The notes: generated by a model from the letters alone, not told the origin. 6,074 nt of DNA from Micrococcaceae bacterium (GCA_003486025.1 DNHA01000213.1:9879-15952); one strand, 5' to 3'; counted from the first letter of the stretch, positions 1 through 6,036 are shown. Numbers and translations: made by a program.

Positions 1-34
1 GGACCCGAGGCAGCTGGGGCGCTGCCTCGGGTCC
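1..34 (-). terminator. Hairpin terminator downstream of priA / his operon
   Basis: A perfect inverted repeat has a 14-bp arm (GGACCCGAGGCAGC at 1-14, its exact complement at 21-34) and a 6-nt loop. It lies 16 nt beyond the priA stop codon, where an operon-ending intrinsic terminator is expected. On the minus strand any U tract would fall left of position 1, outside the window, so the tail cannot be checked. No T tract follows on the plus strand. The structure is certain; the terminator role is inferred. Confidence 0.8.
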
Positions 35-50
35 TGCGGGTGGTGTGTGC

Positions 51-788
51 TTAGCGGCGGCCGGCCACGTCTAGCGCTTGCGCGAGAGTGAACTGACCTG
101 CGTACAGAGCCTTGCCCATGATCGCGCCTTCGATTCCCTCGGAGACCAATTCGCGTAGCACGCGCAGGTCTTCGAGCGAGGAGATACCGCCGGAGGCGAT
201 GACCGGTTTGCTGGTCTTCGCGCAGATTTCACGCAGCAGCTCAACGTTCGGGCCGCGCAGTGTTCCGTCCTTGGTCACGTCGGTGACCACGTAGCGGGCG
301 CAGCCGGCGTCTTCCAAACGGGCCAGCACGTCCCACAGGTCGCCCCCATCTTTAGTCCAGCCGTGGCCAGAGAGCGTGGTTCCGCGAACGTCCATGCCCA
401 CGGCGATCTTGTCGCCGAAGCGTTCGATCGCCCGAGCGGTCCATTCTGGATTTTCCAGTGCGGCCGTGCCCAGGTTCACGCGGGTCGCCCCGAATTCCAG
501 GGCGCGTTCCAGCGAGGCATCGTCGCGGATGCCACCGGACAGTTCCACCTTGATGTTCAGTTCCTGCGCGATGCGCTGGACCACATCGGTGTTGTTGCCA
601 CGGCCGAATGCTGCATCGAGGTCAACTAGGTGCAGCCATTCGGCGCCTTCGCGCTGCCAGGACAAGGCAGCTTCCAGTGGGTCGCCGTATCCGGTTTCCG
701 ATCCGGCTTCGCCCTGGACCAGGCGCACTGCCTGTCCATCGGCGATATCCACCGCAGGAAGCAGTTCAAGAATAGGTAGCTCGCTCAT
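51..788 (-). CDS. priA: Bifunctional HisA/TrpF phosphoribosyl isomerase A (PriA)
   Basis: This 245-aa (beta/alpha)8-barrel isomerase converts ProFAR to PRFAR in histidine synthesis. In actinobacteria lacking a separate trpF it also does the phosphoribosylanthranilate isomerase step of tryptophan synthesis. It acts in the cytoplasm. Visible motifs are LLPAVD with the N-terminal catalytic Asp14, VRL with Arg22, LSGGIRDD (83-90), GTAALENP (107-114), VTKDGT with the second catalytic Asp174, and the phosphate-binding IASGGISS (197-204) and GAIMGKALY (221-229). The sequence is very close to M. tuberculosis PriA (Asp11, Arg19, Asp175). The mobile loop reads GHGW (141-144): Trp144 matches Mtb Trp145, but His142 stands where Mtb has Arg143. 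The ATG at 788 follows an AGAAGGA ribosome-binding site (about 5 nt spacing). It is last in the his operon, 22 nt after the small membrane ORF, and a hairpin follows. True dual activity is inferred. Confidence 0.96.
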   Translation of the reverse strand: MSELPILELLPAVDIADGQAVRLVQGEAGSETGYGDPLEAALSWQREGAEWLHLVDLDAAFGRGNNTDVVQRIAQELNIKVELSGGIRDDASLERALEFGATRVNLGTAALENPEWTARAIERFGDKIAVGMDVRGTTLSGHGWTKDGGDLWDVLARLEDAGCARYVVTDVTKDGTLRGPNVELLREICAKTSKPVIASGGISSLEDLRVLRELVSEGIEGAIMGKALYAGQFTLAQALDVAGRR

Positions 789-810
789 AATTTCCTTCTA
801 TCACTAATGT

Positions 811-963
811 CTAAAGTGTTTGGACCCAACCGGCGGCGATTGCCGCGGCGGCCAAGGCCCATAATGCGATGATCCAGGACAGGTGCGCCTTCTGGCGCTG
901 CAGCGAAATCGCGCCACCGGCCAGGAATGCGCCGAGGGCCATCAGCAGGATTGCCCAGATCAT
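811..963 (-). CDS. Small two-helix membrane protein within the his operon
   Basis: This 50-aa ORF fills the gap between hisH and priA. It starts MIWAILLMALGAFLAGG and ends AAGWVQTL. Two hydrophobic stretches, about residues 2-20 and 28-47, are separated by a short polar turn with positive charges (QRQKAH, 22-27), which predicts a helical hairpin in the membrane with the loop probably cytoplasmic. The ATG immediately follows the hisH stop (TAAATG), and a GGAG lies 9 nt upstream inside hisH, so translation is probably coupled. It ends 22 nt before priA. I do not assign a function. From memory, small membrane ORFs occur at this place in Arthrobacter relatives, but I could not verify that. It is a gene because the ORF fills the intergenic gap, has an SD and has a clear two-helix composition. 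The role is unknown. Confidence 0.75.
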   Translation of the reverse strand: MIWAILLMALGAFLAGGAISLQRQKAHLSWIIALWALAAAAIAAGWVQTL

Positions 964-1599
964 TTAGAGCGTCTCCAGCCAGTTGCGCAGCAACTTTGCG
1001 CCCGCGTCGCCGGATTTCTCCGGGTGGAACTGCACTGCCGATAGCGGACCATTTTCCACCGCGGCGACAAAGTCGGTTCCGTGAGTAGACCAGGTCACCT
1101 GTGGCGGAGTCATCGCCGGCTGGGTGACGTCAAATTCCCACTTCTGCACCGCGTAGGAGTGCACAAAATAGAACCGCTCATTCTCGATGCCGGCAAAAAG
1201 CTTCGAATTTTCTGGTGGGCGCACGGTATTCCAACCCATATGCGGGATTACCTCGGCCTGCAAACGCTCGACTACCCCGGGCCATTCGCCGATTCCTTCG
1301 GTTTCCACCCCGTGCTCAACACCCTGCTCGAAGAACACCTGGTGTCCCACGCAGATGCCAAGTACTGGTTTGCCGCCTGCGATGCGCCGGCCGATCCATC
1401 GCAGTGAGCCGGTTTTGGTCAGCTGCTCCATGACCGATGCGTAAGCGCCCACACCAGGGACGACCAAGCCGTCGGCGTCGAGGATGGCTTGAGCATCGGC
1501 GGTGAGCTCAACTTCGGCGCCCGCAGCTTCCAACGCGCGCACTGCCGATCGGACATTTCCGGAACCGTAGTCGAGGACGACTACCTTCTTCTTCGCCAC
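964..1599 (-). CDS. hisH: Imidazole glycerol phosphate synthase, glutaminase subunit HisH
   Basis: This 211-aa class I glutamine amidotransferase makes ammonia from glutamine and channels it to HisF for conversion of PRFAR to imidazole glycerol phosphate and AICAR. It acts in the cytoplasm as a HisH-HisF dimer; hisF is not in this window. Visible features are the N-terminal [13 protein letters not shown] (6-18), the oxyanion-strand PGVGAY (48-53), the nucleophile Cys83 in GICVGHQ, PHMGWN (119-124), YFVHSYA (144-150), and the catalytic pair His192/Glu194 in QFHPEKSG. Many HisH proteins have GMQ after the nucleophile; GHQ here is more like TrpG/PabA-type amidotransferases. The start is GTG, directly abutting the hisB TAA (TAAGTG), with AAGGG 10 nt upstream inside hisB, which suggests translational coupling. 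Length is normal for the family. Confidence 0.97.
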   Translation of the reverse strand: MAKKKVVVLDYGSGNVRSAVRALEAAGAEVELTADAQAILDADGLVVPGVGAYASVMEQLTKTGSLRWIGRRIAGGKPVLGICVGHQVFFEQGVEHGVETEGIGEWPGVVERLQAEVIPHMGWNTVRPPENSKLFAGIENERFYFVHSYAVQKWEFDVTQPAMTPPQVTWSTHGTDFVAAVENGPLSAVQFHPEKSGDAGAKLLRNWLETL

Positions 1600-2220
1600 T
1601 TACAGGGCACCCTTCGTGGATGGGATTTTGTCACCCATGCGCGCGTCTGGCTCGACGGCTTCACGCAAGGCGCGGGCGAAGGATTTGAATTGTGCTTCAA
1701 CGATGTGGTGCGGGTCGCGGCCCGAAAGGACCTCGATGTGCGCGCAGATCTGCGCGTGGAAGGTGATCGCCTCGAAGACGTGGCGCGTCATCGAACCGGT
1801 GAAGTGCCCGCCGATCAGGTGGTATTCCTGGCCTGCCGGCTCGCCACCGTGCACCAGGTAGGGACGGCCAGACACATCGACCACCGAACGGGCCAGCGCC
1901 TCGTCCAGTGGCGCGTAAGAGGTACCGAAGCGGCGAATGCCGGCCTTGTTCCCCAAGGCAACACGCAGTACCTCGCCGATGGTGATCGCCACATCTTCAA
2001 CCGTGTGGTGCACGTCGATGTGGATATCCCCGGTGGCACGCACCGTCAAGTCGATCAGCGAATGCTTGGATAGGGCCGTGAGCATATGGTCGAAGAACGG
2101 CACGGACGTGCTGATCTCCGAGGTACCGGTCCCATCCAGGTCCAGCTCGACAAAAACTGATGATTCGCTGGTCACGCGTTCCATACGGGCGCGACGAGCG
2201 CCAATCAATTCGGCAGACAT
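1600..2220 (-). CDS. hisB: Imidazoleglycerol-phosphate dehydratase HisB (monofunctional)
   Basis: This 206-aa Mn-dependent enzyme dehydrates imidazole glycerol phosphate to imidazole acetol phosphate, the substrate of HisC. The family's metal-binding His/Glu clusters are visible: [12 protein letters not shown] (42-53, His45 and His53), HHTVED (71-76), DEALAR (106-111, Glu107), SGRP (117-120), His147, and [20 protein letters not shown] (169-188, His171/His172/Glu175). There is no N-terminal histidinol-phosphatase domain, so this is the monofunctional form normal in actinobacteria. The C-terminus IPSTKGAL keeps the family's STKG signature. The ATG at 2220 is preceded by AAGGAAG, close to the start. 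The gene lies 25 nt after hisC and its stop touches the hisH GTG. Cytoplasmic, usually a 24-mer. Confidence 0.97.
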   Translation of the reverse strand: MSAELIGARRARMERVTSESSVFVELDLDGTGTSEISTSVPFFDHMLTALSKHSLIDLTVRATGDIHIDVHHTVEDVAITIGEVLRVALGNKAGIRRFGTSYAPLDEALARSVVDVSGRPYLVHGGEPAGQEYHLIGGHFTGSMTRHVFEAITFHAQICAHIEVLSGRDPHHIVEAQFKSFARALREAVEPDARMGDKIPSTKGAL

Positions 2221-2245
2221 GTCTTCCTTCGCTTGTGTGTAAATG

Positions 2246-3352
2246 CTATTTCTGTGCGCCCAGCAACGTGGCTAGGTGCTCTAAGAAGGCGGTGGTTTCG
2301 GACTCGGTGCCTGCGGTTACGCGCAGCGTACCCTTGATTCCATTGTCGCGGACGATGATGCCGGCATCCAGCAAGCCTTGCCAGATTGCGTGCGGATCTT
2401 CCAACCCGCCGAAGAAAACGAAATTCGAATCCGAGACCGAAGGCTTCAGACCGAGCTCAGTCAACCTGGTGACGATGCGATCGCGCTGGGTTTTGATCTC
2501 TTCAACTTGGGCCAGCAACAGGTCGATGTTCTTCAACGCGGCAATGGCTGTCGCTTGGGTCACCGCAGAGAGGTGATAGGGCAAACGCACTAGGCGAATC
2601 GCATCGGTGACTTCGGGAGCGGCGGCGAGGTAGCCCACTCGGGCTCCGGCCAGCCCGAAGGCCTTGGACATCGTGCGCGAGACGATCAGCCGCTGACGGC
2701 CCGCCAGTAAGGTCAGCGCCGATTTGGTGTTTGCCAACGAGAACTCGGCGTAGGCTTCATCAACGACCACGATGGCTTTGGTTTCACTGGCTGCCTCGTA
2801 GACCGCTTCGATCACGTCCAGCCCCAGCGCTGTGCCGGTGGGATTGTTCGGGGAGCACAAGAAGATCACATTTGGCCGGTGGGTACGCACCTGCGCGGCG
2901 GCGGATTCGGCACTGAGTGTGAAGTCCTCGGCGCGGGTGCCAGCGATAAATTGGGTATCGGTTCCGCTGGCTAGCAACGGGTACATCGAATACGTGGGGA
3001 CAAAGCTCAGCAGACTGCGTCCCGGACCACCAAAGGCCTGCAGGATTTGCTGGAGAATTTCATTAGAGCCGTTGGCCGCCCAGATGTTCTCGCGATTCAG
3101 GTTGTGGCCCAGGTAGTCGGCGAGCAGTTCACGCAGTTCGGTGAATTCGCGATCCGGGTAGCGGTTGAGGGTAGCGGCCGCCTTGGCGACTTCTTGGGCG
3201 ATGGCGTCGACTACGCTCGTTGGCAGCGGATGCGTGTTCTCGTTGACGTTCAGCTGAATGGGAACGTCGATTTGAGGTGCACCATATGGGGAAAGCCCGC
3301 GGAGGTTCTCACGCAAAGGCAGCTGATTCAGAAGTTCACTACGGTCATTCAC
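2246..3352 (-). CDS. hisC: Histidinol-phosphate aminotransferase HisC
   Basis: This 368-aa class II, fold-type I PLP aminotransferase transfers the amino group of glutamate to imidazole acetol phosphate, giving L-histidinol phosphate. Visible features are [17 protein letters not shown] (11-27) typical of actinobacterial His[12 protein letters not shown] (34-44), RYPD (64-67), ANGSNE (93-98), SPNNPTG (167-173), VVDEAYAEF with Asp198 and Tyr201, the PLP Schiff-base Lys230 in [18 protein letters not shown], and Arg344 in GTLRVTAG for substrate carboxylate/phosphate contact. The start is GTG, chosen because the conserved N-terminus begins soon after it. No Shine-Dalgarno is visible. A TAGAAT -10 ends 6 nt upstream, so the mRNA may be leaderless. 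It is first gene of the operon hisC-hisB-hisH-ORF-priA; hisD does not precede it. Confidence 0.97.
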   Translation of the reverse strand: MNDRSELLNQLPLRENLRGLSPYGAPQIDVPIQLNVNENTHPLPTSVVDAIAQEVAKAAATLNRYPDREFTELRELLADYLGHNLNRENIWAANGSNEILQQILQAFGGPGRSLLSFVPTYSMYPLLASGTDTQFIAGTRAEDFTLSAESAAAQVRTHRPNVIFLCSPNNPTGTALGLDVIEAVYEAASETKAIVVVDEAYAEFSLANTKSALTLLAGRQRLIVSRTMSKAFGLAGARVGYLAAAPEVTDAIRLVRLPYHLSAVTQATAIAALKNIDLLLAQVEEIKTQRDRIVTRLTELGLKPSVSDSNFVFFGGLEDPHAIWQGLLDAGIIVRDNGIKGTLRVTAGTESETTAFLEHLATLLGAQK

Positions 3353-3358
3353 GCATTA

Positions 3359-3389
3359 ATTCTAATGGTGAGATGCTCTGCGTGGTGAA
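3359..3389 (-). promoter_or_regulatory. Candidate leaderless promoter for hisC
   Basis: On the minus strand TAGAAT (3364-3359) matches the actinobacterial -10 pattern TANNNT, and TTCACC (3389-3384) is a weak -35 at 19 bp. Six nucleotides separate the -10 from the hisC GTG at 3352, so transcription would begin at or next to the start codon. The lack of any SD before the GTG agrees with this. Leaderless mRNAs are common in actinobacteria. The -10 placement is seen; its activity is inferred. Confidence 0.5.
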
Positions 3390-3404
3390 TCCACGACAAG
3401 AGCA
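3374..3404 (-). repeat. Interrupted inverted repeat between LysM gene and hisC
   Basis: Two nested complementary blocks form a hairpin: TGCTCT (3374-3379) pairs with AGAGCA (3399-3404), and CGTGG (3381-3385) pairs with CCACG (3391-3395), with loop TGAAT and a 1/3-nt internal mismatch. That is 11 bp of pairing in 31 nt. It sits 22 nt after the LysM gene stop and overlaps the suggested hisC -35. No U tract follows on the minus strand, so it is a poor intrinsic terminator. It could be a weak terminator, an mRNA 3'-end stabiliser or an operator for hisC. Confidence 0.5.
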
Positions 3405-3426
3405 GGTAACAATGGTGAGCTAATAC

Positions 3427-3780
3427 CTAATTCGCGAGGACCGGAATGTTGATGGTGTCCCCCGCGTAAAGCATGCCGGTATCGATCGCATTCAGCTCTT
3501 CGATGTGGTTCATTGCGGCGTTAACCTCATAGCCCTGCGCATATTCACTGGCCAGGCTCCACAGTGTATCGCCTGGAATGACCGTAACCTCCACGGTTTC
3601 CAGACCGGCGGGCAGGTCGGTAGATGCGTTGGCGCTGGAGGTGAACATCGTGAAGATGAACGCCGCGGCGATCGTCAGCAAGAAGACTGGGATGCCCACC
3701 AGGACAGCCCATCCACGGCGATTGATGCGGATCTTCAGCGGTGCTTTGTCCTGCTCCGGTACGAGTGCGAGCGTAGTCAT
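3427..3780 (-). CDS. LysM membrane protein, SOS cell-division suppressor (YneA/DivS/Rv2719c-like)
   Basis: This 117-aa protein has a short cytoplasmic N-terminus ending in a basic cluster (KIRINRR, 16-22), one transmembrane helix (about 24-46, GWAVLVGIPVFLLTIAAAFIF) and a C-terminal LysM domain (about 63-114, with VIPGDTLWSLASEY and YAGDTINIPV). The expected topology is N-in with LysM outside, binding peptidoglycan. It is divergent from lexA, with SOS boxes between. That matches yneA of Bacillus, divS of Corynebacterium and Rv2719c of M. tuberculosis, which delay septation during DNA damage; the role here is inferred from architecture and context. The ATG at 3780 is supported by GAGGAG 7 nt upstream. 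The reading frame stays open to 3933, but that extension runs through the SOS boxes and is not credible as coding. No peptidase or amidase domain is visible. Confidence 0.85.
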   Translation of the reverse strand: MTTLALVPEQDKAPLKIRINRRGWAVLVGIPVFLLTIAAAFIFTMFTSSANASTDLPAGLETVEVTVIPGDTLWSLASEYAQGYEVNAAMNHIEELNAIDTGMLYAGDTINIPVLAN

Positions 3781-3808
3781 GACATTTCTCCTCAACGGTT
3801 CTGATGGT

Positions 3809-3824
3809 GCGAACTGATATTCGA
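3809..3824. promoter_or_regulatory. SOS box 2 (LexA operator), imperfect
   Basis: GCGAAC-TGAT-ATTCGA matches 10 of 12 positions of the Gram-positive/actinobacterial SOS consensus TCGAAC-N4-GTTCGA. It starts 25 bp from the perfect box and lies just downstream of the candidate minus-strand -10 (3830-3825), in the leader of the LysM gene. LexA bound here would block initiation or early elongation of that gene. Binding is inferred. Confidence 0.6.
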
Positions 3825-3833
3825 ATACTAACT

Positions 3834-3849
3834 TCGAACACTTGTTCGA
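3834..3849. promoter_or_regulatory. SOS box 1 (LexA operator), perfect
   Basis: TCGAAC-ACTT-GTTCGA is a 12/12 match to the consensus TCGAAC-N4-GTTCGA bound by LexA in Mycobacterium, Corynebacterium and Bacillus-type systems. It is 53 bp upstream of the LysM gene start and 186 bp upstream of the lexA start, flanked by ATACTA on the lexA side. It is best placed to control the LysM gene, and a LexA-encoding gene lies next to it. Confidence 0.93.
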
Positions 3850-3899
3850 TACTAGTACATCTTTTCTAACAGACTTCGATCGAACTTGTCCAGACTCTT

Positions 3900-3915
3900 T
3901 CGAACAAATCTTTGA
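3900..3915. promoter_or_regulatory. SOS box 3, imperfect, overlapping the lexA -35
   Basis: TCGAAC-AAAT-CTTTGA has a perfect left half and a 4/6 right half (10/12 overall). Its right half overlaps the lexA -35 hexamer (3912-3917), where an autorepressor would be expected to bind. A weak operator fits the mild repression usual for lexA itself. Occupancy is inferred. Confidence 0.55.
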
Positions 3916-3940
3916 AAGAAGCGACAAAATCAACTAAGAT
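3912..3940 (+). promoter_or_regulatory. lexA promoter
   Basis: TTGAAA at 3912-3917 (5/6 to TTGACA), a 17-bp spacer, and TAAGAT at 3935-3940 (fits TANNNT) make a near-ideal sigma-70-type promoter. Transcription should start near 3947, giving a leader of about 90 nt before the lexA ATG. SOS box 3 overlaps the -35, so LexA would repress its own gene. Confidence 0.75.
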
Positions 3941-4035
3941 TTCGAAGTAGAAGATCAGTAAATACATCACAACATTGGGCACCGACAGTTTGAAGGTTAG
4001 AACTGAGGACCGAATGCAAGGGAAGGCAAAACCAC

Positions 4036-4752
4036 ATGTCAGCATCACAGCGCACTCCCCGGTCAAATGCCCGATCGCTGACCATCCGTCAGAAAAAAAT
4101 CCTCGAAACCATTCAACGCTCGATCGGTCGAAACGGTTACCCGCCTTCGATGCGTGAGATTGGCGACTCCGTAGGGTTGAAGAGCTTGTCCAGCGTGACC
4201 CACCAACTCGGGCAGCTGGAAAAACTTGGATACATCCGACGAGACCCCCGCCGCCCGCGCGCCATGGAAATCCTGCTCCCCTTGCAGCTGGCCGAAGATG
4301 GCGAATCAACTGAGGAAACCTCGGGCGCACCGGAGCCGGTAGAAGATGCCAAGGTGATCGAGTTGAGCACTTCAGCCGACACCACCATGGTGCCGCTGGT
4401 CGGACGGATCGCCGCCGGCGGACCAATCTTGGCCGAACAGACCGTCGAAGATGTGTTCTCGCTACCGCGTCAATTAGTGGGACACGGCGAATTATTCATG
4501 CTCAAGGTCTCAGGTGATTCAATGGTGGACGCCGCAATCTGCGACGGCGACTGGGTGGTTGTCCGTCGCCAGCAGACCGCGGAAAATGGCGATATCGTTG
4601 CGGCGCTGCTCGACGAAGAAGCCACGGTGAAGACCTTCCGGCAACGCGATGGGCACACCTGGCTGCTTCCGCAGAACTCCCGTTACGAGCCAATTCTTGG
4701 TGATGCCGCGACCGTCATGGGCCGTGTCGTTTCGGTCATGCGCTCGCTCTAA
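4036..4752 (+). CDS. lexA: LexA, SOS repressor and RecA-assisted autoprotease
   Basis: This 238-aa repressor binds SOS boxes as a dimer and cleaves itself when RecA filaments form on damaged DNA, releasing the DNA-damage regulon. The N-terminal winged helix-turn-helix is at about 16-80: [12 protein letters not shown], then [20 protein letters not shown] as recognition region, and [19 protein letters not shown] as wing. An acidic, low-complexity linker (about 86-112) leads to the S24 peptidase domain: [10 protein letters not shown] with the scissile Ala127-Gly128, VSGDSM with nucleophile Ser162, and ATVKTF with general base Lys199. The start at 4036 is supported by AAGGGAAGG 9 nt upstream and by the family-typical N-terminus. 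A competing out-of-frame ATG lies at 4014. It is monocistronic, followed by a strong terminator, and probably autoregulated through the box at its -35. Confidence 0.98.
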   Translation: MSASQRTPRSNARSLTIRQKKILETIQRSIGRNGYPPSMREIGDSVGLKSLSSVTHQLGQLEKLGYIRRDPRRPRAMEILLPLQLAEDGESTEETSGAPEPVEDAKVIELSTSADTTMVPLVGRIAAGGPILAEQTVEDVFSLPRQLVGHGELFMLKVSGDSMVDAAICDGDWVVVRRQQTAENGDIVAALLDEEATVKTFRQRDGHTWLLPQNSRYEPILGDAATVMGRVVSVMRSL

Positions 4753-4786
4753 TCCGAGTATGCTGAAACATTTTTAGTGTAGTCAG

Positions 4787-4830
4787 CCACCGGCCACGCA
4801 CCGCTTAGCAGTGCGTGGCCGGTGGTTTTT
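4787..4830 (+). terminator. Intrinsic terminator of lexA, shared with the convergent GH76 gene
   Basis: A perfect 15-bp GC-rich stem (CCACCGGCCACGCAC at 4787-4801, complement at 4811-4825) with a 9-nt loop is followed by TTTTT at 4826-4830. It lies 34 nt after the lexA stop. It is also 10 nt beyond the stop of the convergent GH76 gene; read on the minus strand the same stem forms but lacks an immediate U tract, so termination is expected to be stronger for lexA. Confidence 0.92.
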
Positions 4831-4840
4831 CCATGTCTGG

Positions 4841-5947
4841 CTAGCCGCACTGTGCACCGGTATGGCACACGCGCTCAGCCGCTTGCAGGATCGTCCACCG
4901 TTGGATCGCCGCCGAAAGCTGCGTTTCAGTCCTGTCGGCAAGTTGGGCTGCCGTGAGGCAAATGAGCCGCGCAGCAGTGCGCTGGCTCGCTGCGGGAAGC
5001 CGGCGGTCACGCGCGGCTAGAGCAAGGTAGCGGCATAGAATTCCGGTGAACAGATCCCCGTCGCCACCTGTGTCCAGGCGTAACCCGGTGCCACGATCGC
5101 CGTCGGATAGGTGCACGTTGATCGACTCAATAAGAGATTGTGCCTGAGCTAGATGCTCGGCGCTCCCGCTGGCCAACAGCGCACCGAGCACCGTGCCTTG
5201 ATTGTAGGTATAAATCGCGTGTTCCAGCTGGGGGCCACTGGCGGTCAACCGGATGCCATCAAGATAGAGCCCGGTGCGTTCATCGTGCAGATTGCGGCGC
5301 AGCCAATCCAAGAGACGCTTGCTGCTCTGAACATCGTGAATGCGTGCAAAGTACAAGGCTGCCGGACCGTTGGAAGGGGTATTTTTGAAGTCCCTCCTGC
5401 GTGACCAGTAAAGCCCGCCACCAAGTTTGCCATCCTGGCCGCGTAGCAGTTGCCGGCCCAACGTCCGCATGGCGAGGGTGGATAACAAGGCAGGGCGCGC
5501 CGAAAGCTGCAGACACAGCTCGTTCAGCCGCGTCGCTGCGAGAAGCAACCAGGCCATATCGTCGTAGAAGTAATTCGGGAAGCGTGCGAAGTTGCGGATG
5601 AGGATGCCCCGCAGCAATTGTTTGGCGCGCTTCCATTCTGCACGGGCCTTGCTGCGCTCCCCCGCGTGCAATGCGCTGGACGCCGCATCAAGAATCGCAT
5701 CCAGATAGTGCGCCTGCCACCAATAATGCCATTCGGACCAGGGACGCGCACCGGAAGTGGGTATCGGTTGGTCAGGCAATGCGCGCAACGCGCCGATCCA
5801 GGTACCAGGTATCCCCATCAGCCGATGCCCAAAACGTTCATGCACATCGGTTTCGGCAGACAAGGCCAAGCGGTTCCAGTGTTCGGCATCGGTAATTTCG
5901 TGCGCGGCCGATGAAGAGTCTGCGTGAGGATCATGCGCTGTGCTCAT
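4841..5947 (-). CDS. Glycoside hydrolase family 76 protein (alpha-1,6-mannanase-like), no signal peptide
   Basis: This 368-aa protein belongs to GH76, (alpha/alpha)6-barrel enzymes that cut alpha-1,6-mannan. Family landmarks are the SEWHYWWQAHYLDA region (71-84), catalytic Asp129-Asp130 in YFYDDMAW (equivalent to the Asp pair of the Bacillus circulans enzyme), GGGLYWSRRRDFKNTPSNGPAAL (176-198), TYNQGTVLGAL (247-257) and LFTGILCRYLA (299-309). No signal peptide, lipobox or membrane helix is visible, whereas characterised members are mostly secreted, so a cytoplasmic protein or non-classical export is suggested. The ATG at 5947 has GGGAG 6 nt upstream; a GTG at 6019 would add 24 residues but has no SD. 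It is convergent with lexA across a shared terminator. The exact substrate, possibly a mannosylated cell-envelope glycan or glycolipid, is not shown by sequence. Confidence 0.85.
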   Translation of the reverse strand: MSTAHDPHADSSSAAHEITDAEHWNRLALSAETDVHERFGHRLMGIPGTWIGALRALPDQPIPTSGARPWSEWHYWWQAHYLDAILDAASSALHAGERSKARAEWKRAKQLLRGILIRNFARFPNYFYDDMAWLLLAATRLNELCLQLSARPALLSTLAMRTLGRQLLRGQDGKLGGGLYWSRRRDFKNTPSNGPAALYFARIHDVQSSKRLLDWLRRNLHDERTGLYLDGIRLTASGPQLEHAIYTYNQGTVLGALLASGSAEHLAQAQSLIESINVHLSDGDRGTGLRLDTGGDGDLFTGILCRYLALAARDRRLPAASQRTAARLICLTAAQLADRTETQLSAAIQRWTILQAAERVCHTGAQCG

Positions 5948-6036
5948 GGACCGCTCCCAGCTGTCGAAATTCCGTGGCTGGGTACCAGCGTAGTCCGAAT
6001 CCGCCGGGGCATCGAGCACTGTTCAGGCGCGTCCGA

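Larger units (their letters stand above)
3781..4035. promoter_or_regulatory. Divergent SOS control region between the LysM gene and lexA
   Basis: This 255-bp intergenic region is visibly more AT-rich than its surroundings and dense in TCGAA/TTCGA words. It holds three SOS boxes (listed separately), a good lexA promoter, a candidate -10 for the LysM gene and both ribosome-binding sites: GAGGAG at 3793-3788 (minus) and AAGGGAAGG at 4018-4026 (plus). The minus-strand -10 candidate is TAGTAT at 3830-3825, between the two left-hand boxes, with no clear -35. A second TAGTAT at 3854-3849 touches the perfect box. LexA bound here would block both directions. Confidence 0.85.

Noticed and set aside
1489..2073. 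194-codon plus-strand open frame opposite hisB/hisH
   Set aside because: It lies antisense to two well-conserved his genes, has no recognisable domain, and such frames are common opposite GC-rich genes.
3880..3895. Fourth SOS box beginning with TCGAAC at 3880
   Set aside because: The right half (CCAGAC) does not match GTTCGA; only a half-site, partly within the TTCGATCGAA palindrome, remains.
3781..3933. N-terminal extension of the LysM protein to 3933
   Set aside because: The added 51 codons run through three SOS boxes, and the ATG at 3780 has a clear GAGGAG ribosome-binding site and gives a normal membrane topology.
3942..3957. SOS-like TCGAAG near the lexA transcription start
   Set aside because: The left half has one mismatch and the right half almost no match to the consensus.
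3866..4426. 186-codon minus-strand open frame across the SOS region and the start of lexA
   Set aside because: It overlaps lexA and the operator region, its composition is rich in Arg/Trp/Ser as expected of an antisense frame, and it has no known motif.
5280..5636. 118-codon second minus-strand frame within the GH76 gene
   Set aside because: It is an out-of-frame shadow of the GH76 coding sequence with no domain.
5977..5989. Short palindrome GCTGG-GTA-CCAGC upstream of the GH76 gene
   Set aside because: Five base pairs with a 3-nt loop is too small to support a regulatory or terminator call in GC-rich DNA.
5948..6019. GH76 start at the GTG at 6019
   Set aside because: No ribosome-binding site precedes it, the extra residues do not form a signal peptide, and the ATG at 5947 has GGGAG at good spacing.
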